A stretch of 18,113 bases of DNA. Source: an uncultured Clostridia bacterium (GTDB lineage Bacteria; Bacillota; Clostridia; Oscillospirales; Acutalibacteraceae). Below are positions 6,326 to 14,037 of this stretch, piece after piece. The stretch lies in the NCBI GenBank assembly GCA_945971755.1, contig CAMFPJ010000016.1:1-18113 (forward strand). Reading direction: 5' to 3'. Under the pieces are notes generated by a model, which was not told where the DNA came from, did no database searches, and saw only the letters and a list, made by a program, of their open reading frames with translations. Made by a program: the position numbers and the translations under genes. Numbering within the stretch: position 1 is the first letter of the stretch; each line of letters starts with the position of its first letter.

Positions 6326-7750
6326 ATGCAAAGTGCATTTACAAAGCGCAAAAAACTCGGCTATTGTTCGGGTATTGTCACGGAATCATTGCTTTATAAT
6401 ATGTTTTACACATATTACCTTGTATTCTTAACGGACGTTATTCACATGAAGCCCGTTTTGGCAGGTACTGTCAGCTTTATTTCAATTTTCTGGGATGCGG
6501 TAACCGACCCAATCATCGGCTCTTTTGCAGACCGCAACGGTGCAGACAAGAGAAAGTTTATGGCAAAAGCCGCCTTCCCGCTGGGCTTTATGTTTATTGC
6601 CGCATTTGTTAATATCGGTATTGATTCATCTATTATTCAGTTTATTTATTATACTGCGGTTGCAATGCTTTACTGGCTTGCTTACACGGTTTATACCATA
6701 CCTTACTATGCAGTTGTTGCCGAGATTACACAGGACTATGACGAGCGAACCGAAATTCGCAGCACAAGCTCACTTATTAACACGGCGGCAATATTTCTCG
6801 GTAACGCACTCCCCGCAGTTTTACCGGCAATATTTGCAGGCTTGGTTATTTCAGGCAGAAAATTGGGTGATTCGTTCGGTTGGACCTTGACAGCTATTAT
6901 AATGGCGGTTATGTCAATAGCATTTGCACTCATTACCGTTAAATCACTTAAAGGTCTTTCGTTGCAAAAAGCAGATGCAGAAACTTCAGGTGAGAAAAAA
7001 ACTATTAAACAAATCTTCAGCGAATTCTTTGAGGTTTTGAAAATCAAGCCTTTCAAATGGTTTGCAATGTTCATTGTATTTTTTCTCATGGCATCTTCAA
7101 TGATTCAGTCATCCTTTGAATATATGATTAAATACCTTGTGGGCGCCGACCCCGAAACATGGATGACAGTTGTAATTATTGAACTGGTTGTTGTTATGGC
7201 ACTGTTTATCCCTCTTGTTACAAAAATTGCAGAAACAAAAGACCGAAGATTTTCAAGCATTCTCTTTATGAGCATTATGTGCATAGGTTTAATTGTTTGC
7301 AGAATTATCGGTGTCAGAACAATTCCCGCTGTTTTGGCTGTAACATTCTTTATGGCTATGGGTATGGCGAATTTCTGGACAGTGTTTTACTCAATGGCTT
7401 ACGACCTTGTTGAAGTTGATGAGTTTGCATACGGCACAAGGCGTGAGAGCGTTATTACCGCTCTTCCTCAGTTTTTCCAAAAATTCGGTGCGGCAGTAGG
7501 TGTTTGGACCGTTTCACTCATTTTAGAGCTGACGGGCTATAACGGTAAACTTGCCGTTCAAAGCGCTAAAACCGTTGACGGCATTGAAAACAACGTAACC
7601 CTTATTCCTGCCGCTTTCCTTGCTCTTTCGGTTGTAGGTGCGGTTATGTACCCCATTACAAGAGAAAAATTCACGCTTCTTAAGGACCGACTTCAAAAGA
7701 AAAAAGACGGCCAAGAATATTCAACAAGCGGACTTGAAAAGATTGTCTAA
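6326..7750 (+). CDS. GPH (MelB-type) glycoside-cation symporter family transporter
   Basis: 474 residues from the ATG at 6326, chosen for its AAAGGAGG site; the frame is open 18 codons further but that start has no site. The protein is very hydrophobic with about 12 predicted membrane helices and a central cytoplasmic loop near 205-240. The N-terminal half has WDAVTDPIIGSFADR (56-70), the family signature, with Asp57, Asp61 and Asp69; MelB uses acidic residues here for cation coupling. PYYAVVAEIT (126-135) and the later DLVEVDEFAYGTRRES (360-375) are further conserved loops. Members import melibiose, other glycosides, pentosides or hexuronides with Na+ or H+. No glycosidase or sugar regulator lies beside it, so the substrate is unknown. 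It is monocistronic, with its own terminator. Confidence 0.85.
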   Translation: MQSAFTKRKKLGYCSGIVTESLLYNMFYTYYLVFLTDVIHMKPVLAGTVSFISIFWDAVTDPIIGSFADRNGADKRKFMAKAAFPLGFMFIAAFVNIGIDSSIIQFIYYTAVAMLYWLAYTVYTIPYYAVVAEITQDYDERTEIRSTSSLINTAAIFLGNALPAVLPAIFAGLVISGRKLGDSFGWTLTAIIMAVMSIAFALITVKSLKGLSLQKADAETSGEKKTIKQIFSEFFEVLKIKPFKWFAMFIVFFLMASSMIQSSFEYMIKYLVGADPETWMTVVIIELVVVMALFIPLVTKIAETKDRRFSSILFMSIMCIGLIVCRIIGVRTIPAVLAVTFFMAMGMANFWTVFYSMAYDLVEVDEFAYGTRRESVITALPQFFQKFGAAVGVWTVSLILELTGYNGKLAVQSAKTVDGIENNVTLIPAAFLALSVVGAVMYPITREKFTLLKDRLQKKKDGQEYSTSGLEKIV

Positions 7751-7763
7751 ACTGTTTATAATG

Positions 7764-7790
7764 CCCCTGAATTTCAGGGGTTTTTATTTT
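7764..7790 (+). terminator. Terminator after the transporter gene
   Basis: A 7-bp stem CCCCTGA / TCAGGGG (7764-7770 with 7774-7780) with a 3-nt loop is followed by TTTTTATTTT. It starts 14 nt after the stop codon and separates the transporter from the two-component system. Confidence 0.85.
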
Positions 7791-7803
7791 TCACATTTCA
7801 TGG

Positions 7804-7809
7804 TACAAT
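7804..7809 (+). promoter_or_regulatory. Candidate extended -10 promoter of the two-component operon
   Basis: TACAAT (7804-7809) is preceded by TGG, an extended -10 element (TGn). The -35 position falls in the T-tract of the preceding terminator and is poor. It is 30 nt upstream of the response regulator start. Confidence 0.4.
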
Positions 7810-7838
7810 ATATATTAAACAAATATTAGGAGTTTATT

Positions 7839-8513
7839 ATGTTTAACATTCTTGTTGCAGATGATGACAAAAACACAAGACGCCTTATTTCTGCCGTGCT
7901 GAAATCAGAGGGATACACTGTTTTCACCGCAAATGACGGACTTGAGGCTCTTGAAATTCTTGACACTGAGCATATTGATTTGGCGGTTCTTGACGTTATG
8001 ATGCCGAATATGGACGGATATGAATTTGCACAGACGGTCCGAGACGCAAACAGCGACTTGCCTATTTTAATGGTGTCGGCAAAGCATCTTCCCGAAGACA
8101 AGCGAAAAGGCTTTTTAATGGGTACTGACGACTACATGACTAAGCCTATTGACGAAGAAGAAATGCTTCTTCGCATAAAAGCGCTTTTACGACGTGCAAA
8201 AATTGCAAGCGACCGAAAAATTGAAATCGGCGACATTGTTATTGACTACGATTCACTTACGGTTACAAGGCACGGAGAAACACAGGAACTTCCGCAAAAA
8301 GAATTTATGCTTCTTTACAAATTACTTTCTTTCCCCGGTAAAATTTTCACACGTATTCAGTTAATGGACGAGATTTGGGGCAGTGAGAGCGAAACGGGTT
8401 GGGAAACAGTTACCGTGCACATAGGCAGACTTCGAAAGCGTTTTGAAGGTTGGGAAGAATTTGAAATTCAGTCAGTCCGCGGACTTGGCTATAAGGCAGT
8501 GAAAAAAGTATGA
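7839..8513 (+). CDS. OmpR/PhoB-family response regulator
   Basis: 224 residues, usual for the family; start ATG with AGGAG. Receiver domain 1-118: acidic pocket Asp8-Asp10, phospho-acceptor Asp52 in LAVLDVMMPNMDGYEF, switch Ser80 and Lys102 in TKP. Winged-helix DNA-binding domain about 125-222: LPQKEFMLLYKLLSFPGKIFTR, then VTVHIGRLRKRF as recognition helix region and VRGLGYKA at the wing. It acts as a cytoplasmic transcription factor when phosphorylated by the kinase encoded next, whose ATG overlaps its TGA (ATGA, 8510-8513). The inducing signal and regulon cannot be read from the sequence; targets could be the flanking transporter or lipid genes, but no shared operator was seen. Confidence 0.95.
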   Translation: MFNILVADDDKNTRRLISAVLKSEGYTVFTANDGLEALEILDTEHIDLAVLDVMMPNMDGYEFAQTVRDANSDLPILMVSAKHLPEDKRKGFLMGTDDYMTKPIDEEEMLLRIKALLRRAKIASDRKIEIGDIVIDYDSLTVTRHGETQELPQKEFMLLYKLLSFPGKIFTRIQLMDEIWGSESETGWETVTVHIGRLRKRFEGWEEFEIQSVRGLGYKAVKKV

Positions 8514-9577
8514 AAAGCACAAGAAAAGAACGAATTACAAGAATAAAGCTTACCCTTTTCTTTTCGGGTATTGTTTTTGCAATAATCATTATTTCGCTTG
8601 CCGTTGTTTTTGGCATTGTTGCTATTCTTATTCACGCAGGGGCGCTGGAATTGGGTGATAATCTTCCAAGCATAAAGCAAAATGTTATTAGTGCGGCTGT
8701 TATCAGTCTTGTTTTGGGACTTATTACGTCTTTTTCAACAGGCTCGTTTTCAACCTCCCCTTTTAACAAGGTTGTCAACGCAATGGACTCGCTTGCATCA
8801 GGTGATTACAAGGTAAGAATAAACTTCGGCACATTATTTTCAAAAACAAAGATTGCCAAAAATTTTGAAAACAGTTTTAACTCCATGGCTTCCGAACTTC
8901 AAAAAACAGAAATGCTCCGCTCGGACTTTGTAAACAATTTTTCCCATGAGTTCAAAACACCCATTGTGTCGATTGCGGGCTTTGCAAAGCTCTTAAAACG
9001 CGGCGACCTAACACCCGAGCAGCAAAAGGAATACATTGACATTATTGAAGAAGAGTCACTTCGTCTTTCATATATGGCAACAAACGTCTTAAACCTTACT
9101 AAAATCGAAAATCAGGTTATGGTGGGTGACATTGACGAATACAACCTTTCAGAACAAATCAGACATTCCGTGTTATTACTTGAAAACAAGTGGTCGAAAA
9201 AAAATATTGAGTTTATAATTGATTTTGACGAATACACGGTAAATGCCAACGAGGAAATGCTCAAGCAGGTTTGGATAAACCTTATTGACAACGCAATAAA
9301 ATTCAGTCCGCAAAACGAAAAAATAGAAATAGACATTAAAAAACGCGGTCAGATTATTTCTGTTTCGGTTATCAACAAAGGTGAAACCATTCCGGAAGAA
9401 AAGCTGTCGCTGATATTTAATAAGTTTTATCAGGGAGACGAATCGCACGCAAGTGAGGGCAACGGAATCGGACTTGCAATAGTAAAACACGTTGTAACGC
9501 TGCACAACGGTGAAATTGCTGTGAAAAGCCAAAACGGAACAACCGAATTCAAAATTTCAATGCCAATCGGTATATAA
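8510..9577 (+). CDS. Membrane sensor histidine kinase with very short extracytoplasmic loop
   Basis: 355 residues, translationally coupled to the regulator by a 4-nt overlap. Two membrane helices (about 16-42 and 57-77) enclose only about 15 outside residues, so sensing is probably within or near the membrane. A HAMP-like stretch VVNAMDSLASGDYKVRI (88-104) follows, then the HisKA dimerisation helix with FSHEFKTP (phospho-His146), the N box NLIDNAIKFSP (257-267), the F box IFNKFYQGD and G2 box GNGIGLAI (317-324). The G1 box reads INKGETI (288-294) instead of DxGxG, with Asn for Asp; this variant occurs in other Firmicute kinases. It should autophosphorylate His146 and pass the phosphate to Asp52 of the partner. 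Signal unknown. The short-loop architecture resembles kinases that sense cell-envelope stress, but that is only an analogy. Confidence 0.93.
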   Translation: MKSTRKERITRIKLTLFFSGIVFAIIIISLAVVFGIVAILIHAGALELGDNLPSIKQNVISAAVISLVLGLITSFSTGSFSTSPFNKVVNAMDSLASGDYKVRINFGTLFSKTKIAKNFENSFNSMASELQKTEMLRSDFVNNFSHEFKTPIVSIAGFAKLLKRGDLTPEQQKEYIDIIEEESLRLSYMATNVLNLTKIENQVMVGDIDEYNLSEQIRHSVLLLENKWSKKNIEFIIDFDEYTVNANEEMLKQVWINLIDNAIKFSPQNEKIEIDIKKRGQIISVSVINKGETIPEEKLSLIFNKFYQGDESHASEGNGIGLAIVKHVVTLHNGEIAVKSQNGTTEFKISMPIGI

Positions 9578-9580
9578 AAA

Positions 9581-9615
9581 CAAAAGCCCCGAATCAACGG
9601 GGTTTTGTTTATTTT
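9581..9615 (+). terminator. Terminator after the two-component operon
   Basis: CCCCG / CGGGG (9587-9591 with 9598-9602), extended by CAAAA / TTTTG after a one-base bulge, is followed by TTTATTTT. It begins 3 nt after the kinase stop. Confidence 0.85.
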
Positions 9616-9637
9616 CAGTTTATATTTCTCTTATAAA
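9609..9637 (+). promoter_or_regulatory. Weak candidate promoter for the lipid operon
   Basis: TTATTT (9609-9614), 17 bp, TATAAA (9632-9637). The -35 is poor. Downstream, at 9660-9675, is a perfect 6-bp dyad CGAAAA-N4-TTTTCG in the untranslated leader that could be an operator. Nothing else stands out in the 148-bp gap. Confidence 0.35.
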
Positions 9638-9725
9638 ATGTTAAAAAGTGGGAAGTGTGCGAAAATAATTTTTCGTATGAAAATCCACATAATAAATCTA
9701 TCAGCGATTACACGGGAGAGAAGAT

Positions 9726-11414
9726 ATGAAACAAATTACACTTGACAGAACACCTCAGGTTCACCCGTATCCCGAAACTACAATGTTCGGTGCGGTAGAA
9801 GCGGCAAAAAACAAATATCCGAACGCTATTGCTTACGACTTTCAGGGAAAACTTACTACTTACACAAAGTTTGTATCTTTAATTGAAAGTGCGGCAAAAG
9901 GTTTAATGAAACAGGGCATCAAAAAAGGCGACAGAGTTACAATTTGTATGCCTAACACTCCGCAGGGTGTCATTTGCCTTTATGCTCTTAACAGAATCGG
10001 TGCCGTTGCTAATATGGTGCACCCCCTTTCTGCACAAAAGAACATTACGTTTTATCTTGACTTTTCTCAAAGCAAAATGATTCTCACAATGGATATGTTT
10101 TATGAAAAGGTAAAGTCAGCGGTTGACGAATCGGAAACAAAGGCAAGAATTATTGTTGCCCGTATTCAAGATGAGCTTCCAACTCCACTTAACATTATTT
10201 ATAGATTTGCTAAAAATAGCAAGAATATGAAATTTCCTAATCGTGAGGGTGACATTCTTTGGACAGATATGTTAAAATCAGGTGCAAACGAAACGCTTTC
10301 TCCCGTTGAATACAAAGAAAATGAAACAGCGGTAATTCTTTACAGCGGCGGTACAAGCGGCAAGCAAAAGGGTATTTGCCTTTCAGACAAAAGCTTTAAT
10401 GCGCTCGGTATGCAGATTTCCGAAATTTGCGGAGTAAACCTTAACGACAAATGCAAGTTTCTTTCCGTTATGCCCATTTTCCACGGTTTCGGTCTGGGTA
10501 TCGGTATTCACACAATTCTTATCAACGGTGCAAGATGCATACTTGTTCCCCAGTTCACTGTTGACTCTTATGCAAAAACCGTTATCAAGAAAAAGCCCAA
10601 TTTCATTGCAGGTGTCCCGACTCTTTATCAGGCACTTTTTGAAACCGACAGATTTGACGGCAAGGACCTCTCTTTCCTTGTCGGTGTGTTCAGCGGCGGC
10701 GACGCATTAAGCCCTGAGCTTAAAAAGAGAGCAGACAAATTCCTTAAAGACCACAACGCCGATATTCAGATTCGTGAGGGCTACGGACTTACAGAGTGCG
10801 TAACCGCAAGCTGTGTTACACCTTTTGACAGAGCAAAGGAGGGAAGTATCGGTCTTCCCCTTCGCGATACGCAGTATAAGATTGTTGAGCCGGGCAGTTT
10901 TAACGAGAAAAACATAGGTGAAGACGGCGAAATTATTTTAACCGGTCCTACCCTTATGCTTCGTTACCTTGATAACGAGGAGGAGACCGCACAGACACTT
11001 CGTACCGATGAAAACGGCACAACATGGCTCTTTACGGGCGACATGGGCTACATGGACGAAGAGGGCTTTGTTTACTTTAAGCAACGAATTAAAAGAATGA
11101 TTGTTACAAGCGGTTACAATGTTTATCCCTCTCGCATTGAAGATATTATCGACAAATGCCCCGATGTTAACTACTGCTGTGTAATCGGTGTTAAAGACCC
11201 GTACAAGATGCAGAAAATCAGAGCTTATGTTGTACTTAACAGCGGTGTTGAGGCTACTGACGAAGAAAAGCAAAGAATTAAAGATTTCTGCAAACCGTAT
11301 CTTGACCGTTACGAATGGCCGAAAGAAATTGAATTCCGCAGCGAACTTCCAAAAACTCTTGTCGGTAAAGTTGCATACCATACATTAGAAGAGGAAGCAG
11401 AACAAAATGGCTAA
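9726..11414 (+). CDS. AMP-forming acyl-CoA (or acyl-ACP) ligase
   Basis: 562 residues of the ANL adenylate-forming superfamily; start ATG with GGGAGAG. Motifs in order: P-loop-like ILYSGGTSGKQKGI (204-217, where the common PKG reads QKG), MPIFHGFGLGIG (249-260), SGGDALSP (323-330), GYGLTECVTAS (352-362), TGDMGYMDEEGF (437-448) with the ribose-binding Asp, the hinge KQRIKRMIVTSGYNVYPSR (452-470), and C-terminal catalytic Lys548 in TLVGKVAYH. It activates a carboxylic acid with ATP to the acyl-adenylate and transfers it to CoA or a carrier. There is no carrier or condensation domain, so it is not an NRPS module. The gene overlaps the following acyltransferase by 8 nt, which points to a fatty acyl substrate bound for lipid. 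Chain length cannot be deduced. Confidence 0.9.
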   Translation: MKQITLDRTPQVHPYPETTMFGAVEAAKNKYPNAIAYDFQGKLTTYTKFVSLIESAAKGLMKQGIKKGDRVTICMPNTPQGVICLYALNRIGAVANMVHPLSAQKNITFYLDFSQSKMILTMDMFYEKVKSAVDESETKARIIVARIQDELPTPLNIIYRFAKNSKNMKFPNREGDILWTDMLKSGANETLSPVEYKENETAVILYSGGTSGKQKGICLSDKSFNALGMQISEICGVNLNDKCKFLSVMPIFHGFGLGIGIHTILINGARCILVPQFTVDSYAKTVIKKKPNFIAGVPTLYQALFETDRFDGKDLSFLVGVFSGGDALSPELKKRADKFLKDHNADIQIREGYGLTECVTASCVTPFDRAKEGSIGLPLRDTQYKIVEPGSFNEKNIGEDGEIILTGPTLMLRYLDNEEETAQTLRTDENGTTWLFTGDMGYMDEEGFVYFKQRIKRMIVTSGYNVYPSRIEDIIDKCPDVNYCCVIGVKDPYKMQKIRAYVVLNSGVEATDEEKQRIKDFCKPYLDRYEWPKEIEFRSELPKTLVGKVAYHTLEEEAEQNG

Positions 11415-12606
11415 TAAAGAAAAAAAGAGAAACCCAAGAAGGTTCTACCGGTTTGCAAAGTTTTTCATTTGGTGTGCAATTCGCTTTGTTGCTCCAAGTC
11501 TTTTGAAGAAAAACTATGCCGAAGTGGAACACTACACTCCAAAGAATAAAACATTTATTATTATTGCAAACCATTCGGACATTTTAGACCCGGGCTACCA
11601 AATGATTTCACTTAACAGATATGTTCGTTTTGTAGCGGCAGACTGGCTTATAACATACAGTGCCATCAATAAATTGCTTTTAGATAAAATGTATGGGGTA
11701 ATTGTAAAGCATCGCGATTTACCGCCACATGTTTTAACTGATGAAATTCTCGAAAATCTTAAAGCAGGTATTCCGGTCGGTCTTCAGGCGGAGGGTCTTG
11801 TAACTACAAATGGTGAAACTGGATTTATCTCCCCTAACACAGGTAAACTTGTTAAAGATTCCGGAGTTGCGCTTATTACTTACAAAATTACCGGCGGCTA
11901 CCTTAGAAAACCACGCTGGGCAGAAACAAAGCGTACCGGCGATGTTTTCGGTAAGGTTGTTCACGAATACAGCCCTGAAGAATTGCAAAATTATTCAGTT
12001 GAAGAGATAAACGAGATTATTCGCAGAGATATTTATGTAAACGCATTTGAGCAACAGCGTATGCACCCACATGTTTACAAGGGCGAAAGACTTGCAGAGT
12101 TTTGCGAGAGAACAATTTATGTTTGCCCAAAATGTAACGGAGTCAGCACACTTCACTCACATGATGACGAATTCGCTTGTGAATGCGGCTACAAAGTGAC
12201 TTACGGTGAAGACTGTTTCTTCCACGGAGATGACGTTGTGTTTGACAATGTTCTTGACTGGGACAAATGGCAAAGAAAGAAATGGAAAGAAATCCTTACA
12301 ACCGGCAAAGGTCTTATTTACAGTGAAGGCGGTCAAATAGTTTACAGAGTTGTAGGCAAAGAAAAAACAGAGCTTTGCTCTGACGCTACACTTAATATTT
12401 ACCCTGACAAGTTTGAAATAGTAATGGATAACGAAACTGTTTCACTTAACATTAAAACAATGAAGCGAGTTCAAAACTCCGGTCCGCAAAACCTTGTTTT
12501 AATTGATGAAAATAGCACTTACTATTTATTAGATAATCAAATTCCAAGAGCTTCGGACAAATATGTAGCCGCCTGGTACTACCTTAACGGCAGAGAATAT
12601 CAATAA
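11407..12606 (+). CDS. PlsC-like lysophospholipid acyltransferase with C-terminal zinc-ribbon extension
   Basis: 399 residues, longer than plain PlsC (about 240). The N-terminus is basic with one hydrophobic helix (about 15-32) likely lying on the membrane. The acyltransferase core shows catalytic HX4D as NHSDILDP (His56, Asp61), and a substrate-binding EG in LQAEGLVTTNGETGF (127-140) that departs from the usual FPEGTRS. After about residue 235 comes CPKC (240-243) with CEC (258-260), a four-Cys zinc ribbon, then a beta-rich tail of about 130 residues without a motif I recognise. The start ATG lies inside the ligase gene (overlap ATGGCTAA), so expression is coupled. Probable role: acylate a lysophosphatidic-acid-type acceptor with acyl-CoA or acyl-ACP made by the ligase, at the cytoplasmic membrane face. 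The acceptor is inference. Confidence 0.8.
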   Translation: MANKEKKRNPRRFYRFAKFFIWCAIRFVAPSLLKKNYAEVEHYTPKNKTFIIIANHSDILDPGYQMISLNRYVRFVAADWLITYSAINKLLLDKMYGVIVKHRDLPPHVLTDEILENLKAGIPVGLQAEGLVTTNGETGFISPNTGKLVKDSGVALITYKITGGYLRKPRWAETKRTGDVFGKVVHEYSPEELQNYSVEEINEIIRRDIYVNAFEQQRMHPHVYKGERLAEFCERTIYVCPKCNGVSTLHSHDDEFACECGYKVTYGEDCFFHGDDVVFDNVLDWDKWQRKKWKEILTTGKGLIYSEGGQIVYRVVGKEKTELCSDATLNIYPDKFEIVMDNETVSLNIKTMKRVQNSGPQNLVLIDENSTYYLLDNQIPRASDKYVAAWYYLNGREYQ

Positions 12607-12617
12607 TCATTAAAAAG

Positions 12618-12657
12618 CCCCACCTTAGAGCAACTATCGCTAAGATGGGGTATTTTT
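12618..12657. terminator. Bidirectional terminator between the lipid operon and the sulfur operon
   Basis: The stem CCCCA-C-CTTAG / CTAAG-A-TGGGG (12618-12628 with 12640-12650, one internal mismatch) is followed by TATTTTTATT on the plus strand and by GCTTTTTAA on the minus strand. It lies between two convergent stop codons (12606 and 12659) and serves both. Confidence 0.85.
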
Positions 12658-12658
12658 A

Positions 12659-13060
12659 TTATCTCATTAAATCTGAAAGTTTAACGCTGTCAAGATAAGA
12701 GTTAATTTGTGAGTCAAGTTCTTTCCACATGGGCAGCGTCCTGCAAATGTCTTTTCGGTCACACACTTGGGCATCACAGCTAAGGCAGGCAACGGGAGCT
12801 AAAGAACCTTCCGTGGCACGAAGAATTTCGCCAACGGAATATTCTTCGGGAGAACGTGTTAAGCGATAGCCTCCACCCTTTCCGTGAACGCCTTCAAGAA
12901 ATTTTTCACGCACAAGTATGGGCATTATTTTTTCGATATATTTAAGAGATATTCCCTGCCTTTCGGCAACTTCTTTCATTGCTATTAAGTGTCCGTCACT
13001 CTGCTCTGCAAAGTCAATCATAACGCGAAGAGCATAACGCCCTCTTGTGGAAACCATCAT
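12659..13060 (-). CDS. Rrf2-family transcriptional regulator with four-cysteine cluster
   Basis: 133 residues from the ATG at 13060; a GTG three codons earlier (13069) is possible, but family members begin MxxSTRGRYALR, which fits the ATG. The N-terminal winged helix includes STRGRYALRVMIDFAE, the recognition region ISLKYIEKIMPILVREKFL and the wing GKGGGYRLTRSPEEYSVGEI. The C-terminal part carries CLSCDAQVCDRKDIC. In IscR/NsrR-type members three Cys here bind an Fe-S cluster, whereas CymR of Bacillus lacks them; this protein has four. It is the last gene of the metY-cysK operon, 33 nt after cysK. Rrf2 regulators of the CymR group repress sulfur genes and act with CysK, so control of this operon by cysteine or Fe-S status is the best guess. 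The name iscR or cymR is not assigned because the evidence is mixed. Confidence 0.9.
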   Translation of the reverse strand: MMVSTRGRYALRVMIDFAEQSDGHLIAMKEVAERQGISLKYIEKIMPILVREKFLEGVHGKGGGYRLTRSPEEYSVGEILRATEGSLAPVACLSCDAQVCDRKDICRTLPMWKELDSQINSYLDSVKLSDLMR

Positions 13061-13093
13061 TTGGCTCACTTTCTTTCTTAAACCCTTATTTTA

Positions 13094-14026
13094 TTATTCC
13101 GAAAACAGTGCAGTTGACAAATATCTGTCACCCGTATCAGGTAAAAGAGCAACTATTTTCTTACCTTTATTTTCAGGTCTTCTTGCAAGATTAACTGCCG
13201 CAGCAACAGCCGCACCTGAGGAAATTCCCACAAGCACACCTTCGCTTCTTCCGACTCTTTTACCGAAAGCGAATGCGTCCTCATTTGAAACGGGAATAAT
13301 CTCATCATAAATGCTTGTGTCAAGAACTTTAGGTACAAAACCTGCACCGATTCCTTGAATTTTGTGGGCACCGGCAACACCTGTTGAAAGAACTGCGGAG
13401 GTTTCCGGTTCAACTGCAACGATTTTTATATTCGGGTTCTTTGATTTCAAATACTGACCCACACCTGTAACAGTGCCGCCTGTGCCGACGCCTGCAACGA
13501 AAATATCAACCTCACCGTCTGTGTCATCCCAAATTTCAGGGCCTGTGGACTCTAAATGTGCTTTTGGATTTGCAGGGTTAACAAACTGACCGGGAATAAA
13601 ACTGTCCGGAATTTCCTTTGCAAGTTCCTCTGCCTTAGCTATTGCGCCTTTCATACCCTTTGCACCCTCGGTAAGCACAAGCTCTGCACCGTAAGCGGCA
13701 ATTATCTTTCTTCTTTCAATCGACATTGTTTCGGGCATTACAATAATAATTCTGTAACCCCTTGCAGCCGCAACTGACGCAAGACCTATGCCCGTATTGC
13801 CCGATGTTGGTTCAATAATTACGCTGTCAGGCTTAAGCTTTCCGCTCTTTTCGGCATCATCAATCATTGCCTTTGCAACTCTGTCTTTAACAGAACCTGC
13901 GGGGTTAAAATACTCAAGCTTTGCAAGTAAGGTTGCTTCTAAATTTTCTTCTTTTTCAATATGCGAGAGTTCCAAAATCGGTGTTCTGCCTATGAGTTCA
14001 TCGGCAGATTTATAAATTTTTGCCAT
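13094..14026 (-). CDS. cysK: Cysteine synthase (O-acetylserine sulfhydrylase)
   Basis: 310 residues, standard for CysK. Fold type II PLP enzyme: Schiff-base Lys47 in NPAGSVKDR (41-49), substrate loop EPTSGNTG (72-79), phosphate-binding GTGGT (181-185), IQGIGAGF (223-230) and GISSGAA (267-273) contacting the PLP ring nitrogen. It replaces the acetate of O-acetylserine with sulfide to give cysteine. Start ATG with TAAGGAG. It begins 11 nt after the metY-like stop, clearly the same transcript, so cysteine and homocysteine formation are co-expressed. In Firmicutes CysK can also bind the regulator CymR; the Rrf2 gene directly downstream makes a similar partnership possible here. No serine acetyltransferase (cysE) is visible in the window. 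Confidence 0.95.
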   Translation of the reverse strand: MAKIYKSADELIGRTPILELSHIEKEENLEATLLAKLEYFNPAGSVKDRVAKAMIDDAEKSGKLKPDSVIIEPTSGNTGIGLASVAAARGYRIIIVMPETMSIERRKIIAAYGAELVLTEGAKGMKGAIAKAEELAKEIPDSFIPGQFVNPANPKAHLESTGPEIWDDTDGEVDIFVAGVGTGGTVTGVGQYLKSKNPNIKIVAVEPETSAVLSTGVAGAHKIQGIGAGFVPKVLDTSIYDEIIPVSNEDAFAFGKRVGRSEGVLVGISSGAAVAAAVNLARRPENKGKKIVALLPDTGDRYLSTALFSE

Positions 14027-14037
14027 ATCTGTTCTCC

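Noticed and set aside
13061..13069. GTG start of the Rrf2 gene at 13069
   Set aside because: Possible, but it adds three residues before the family-typical MMxSTRGRYALR and has no better ribosome binding site than the ATG at 13060.
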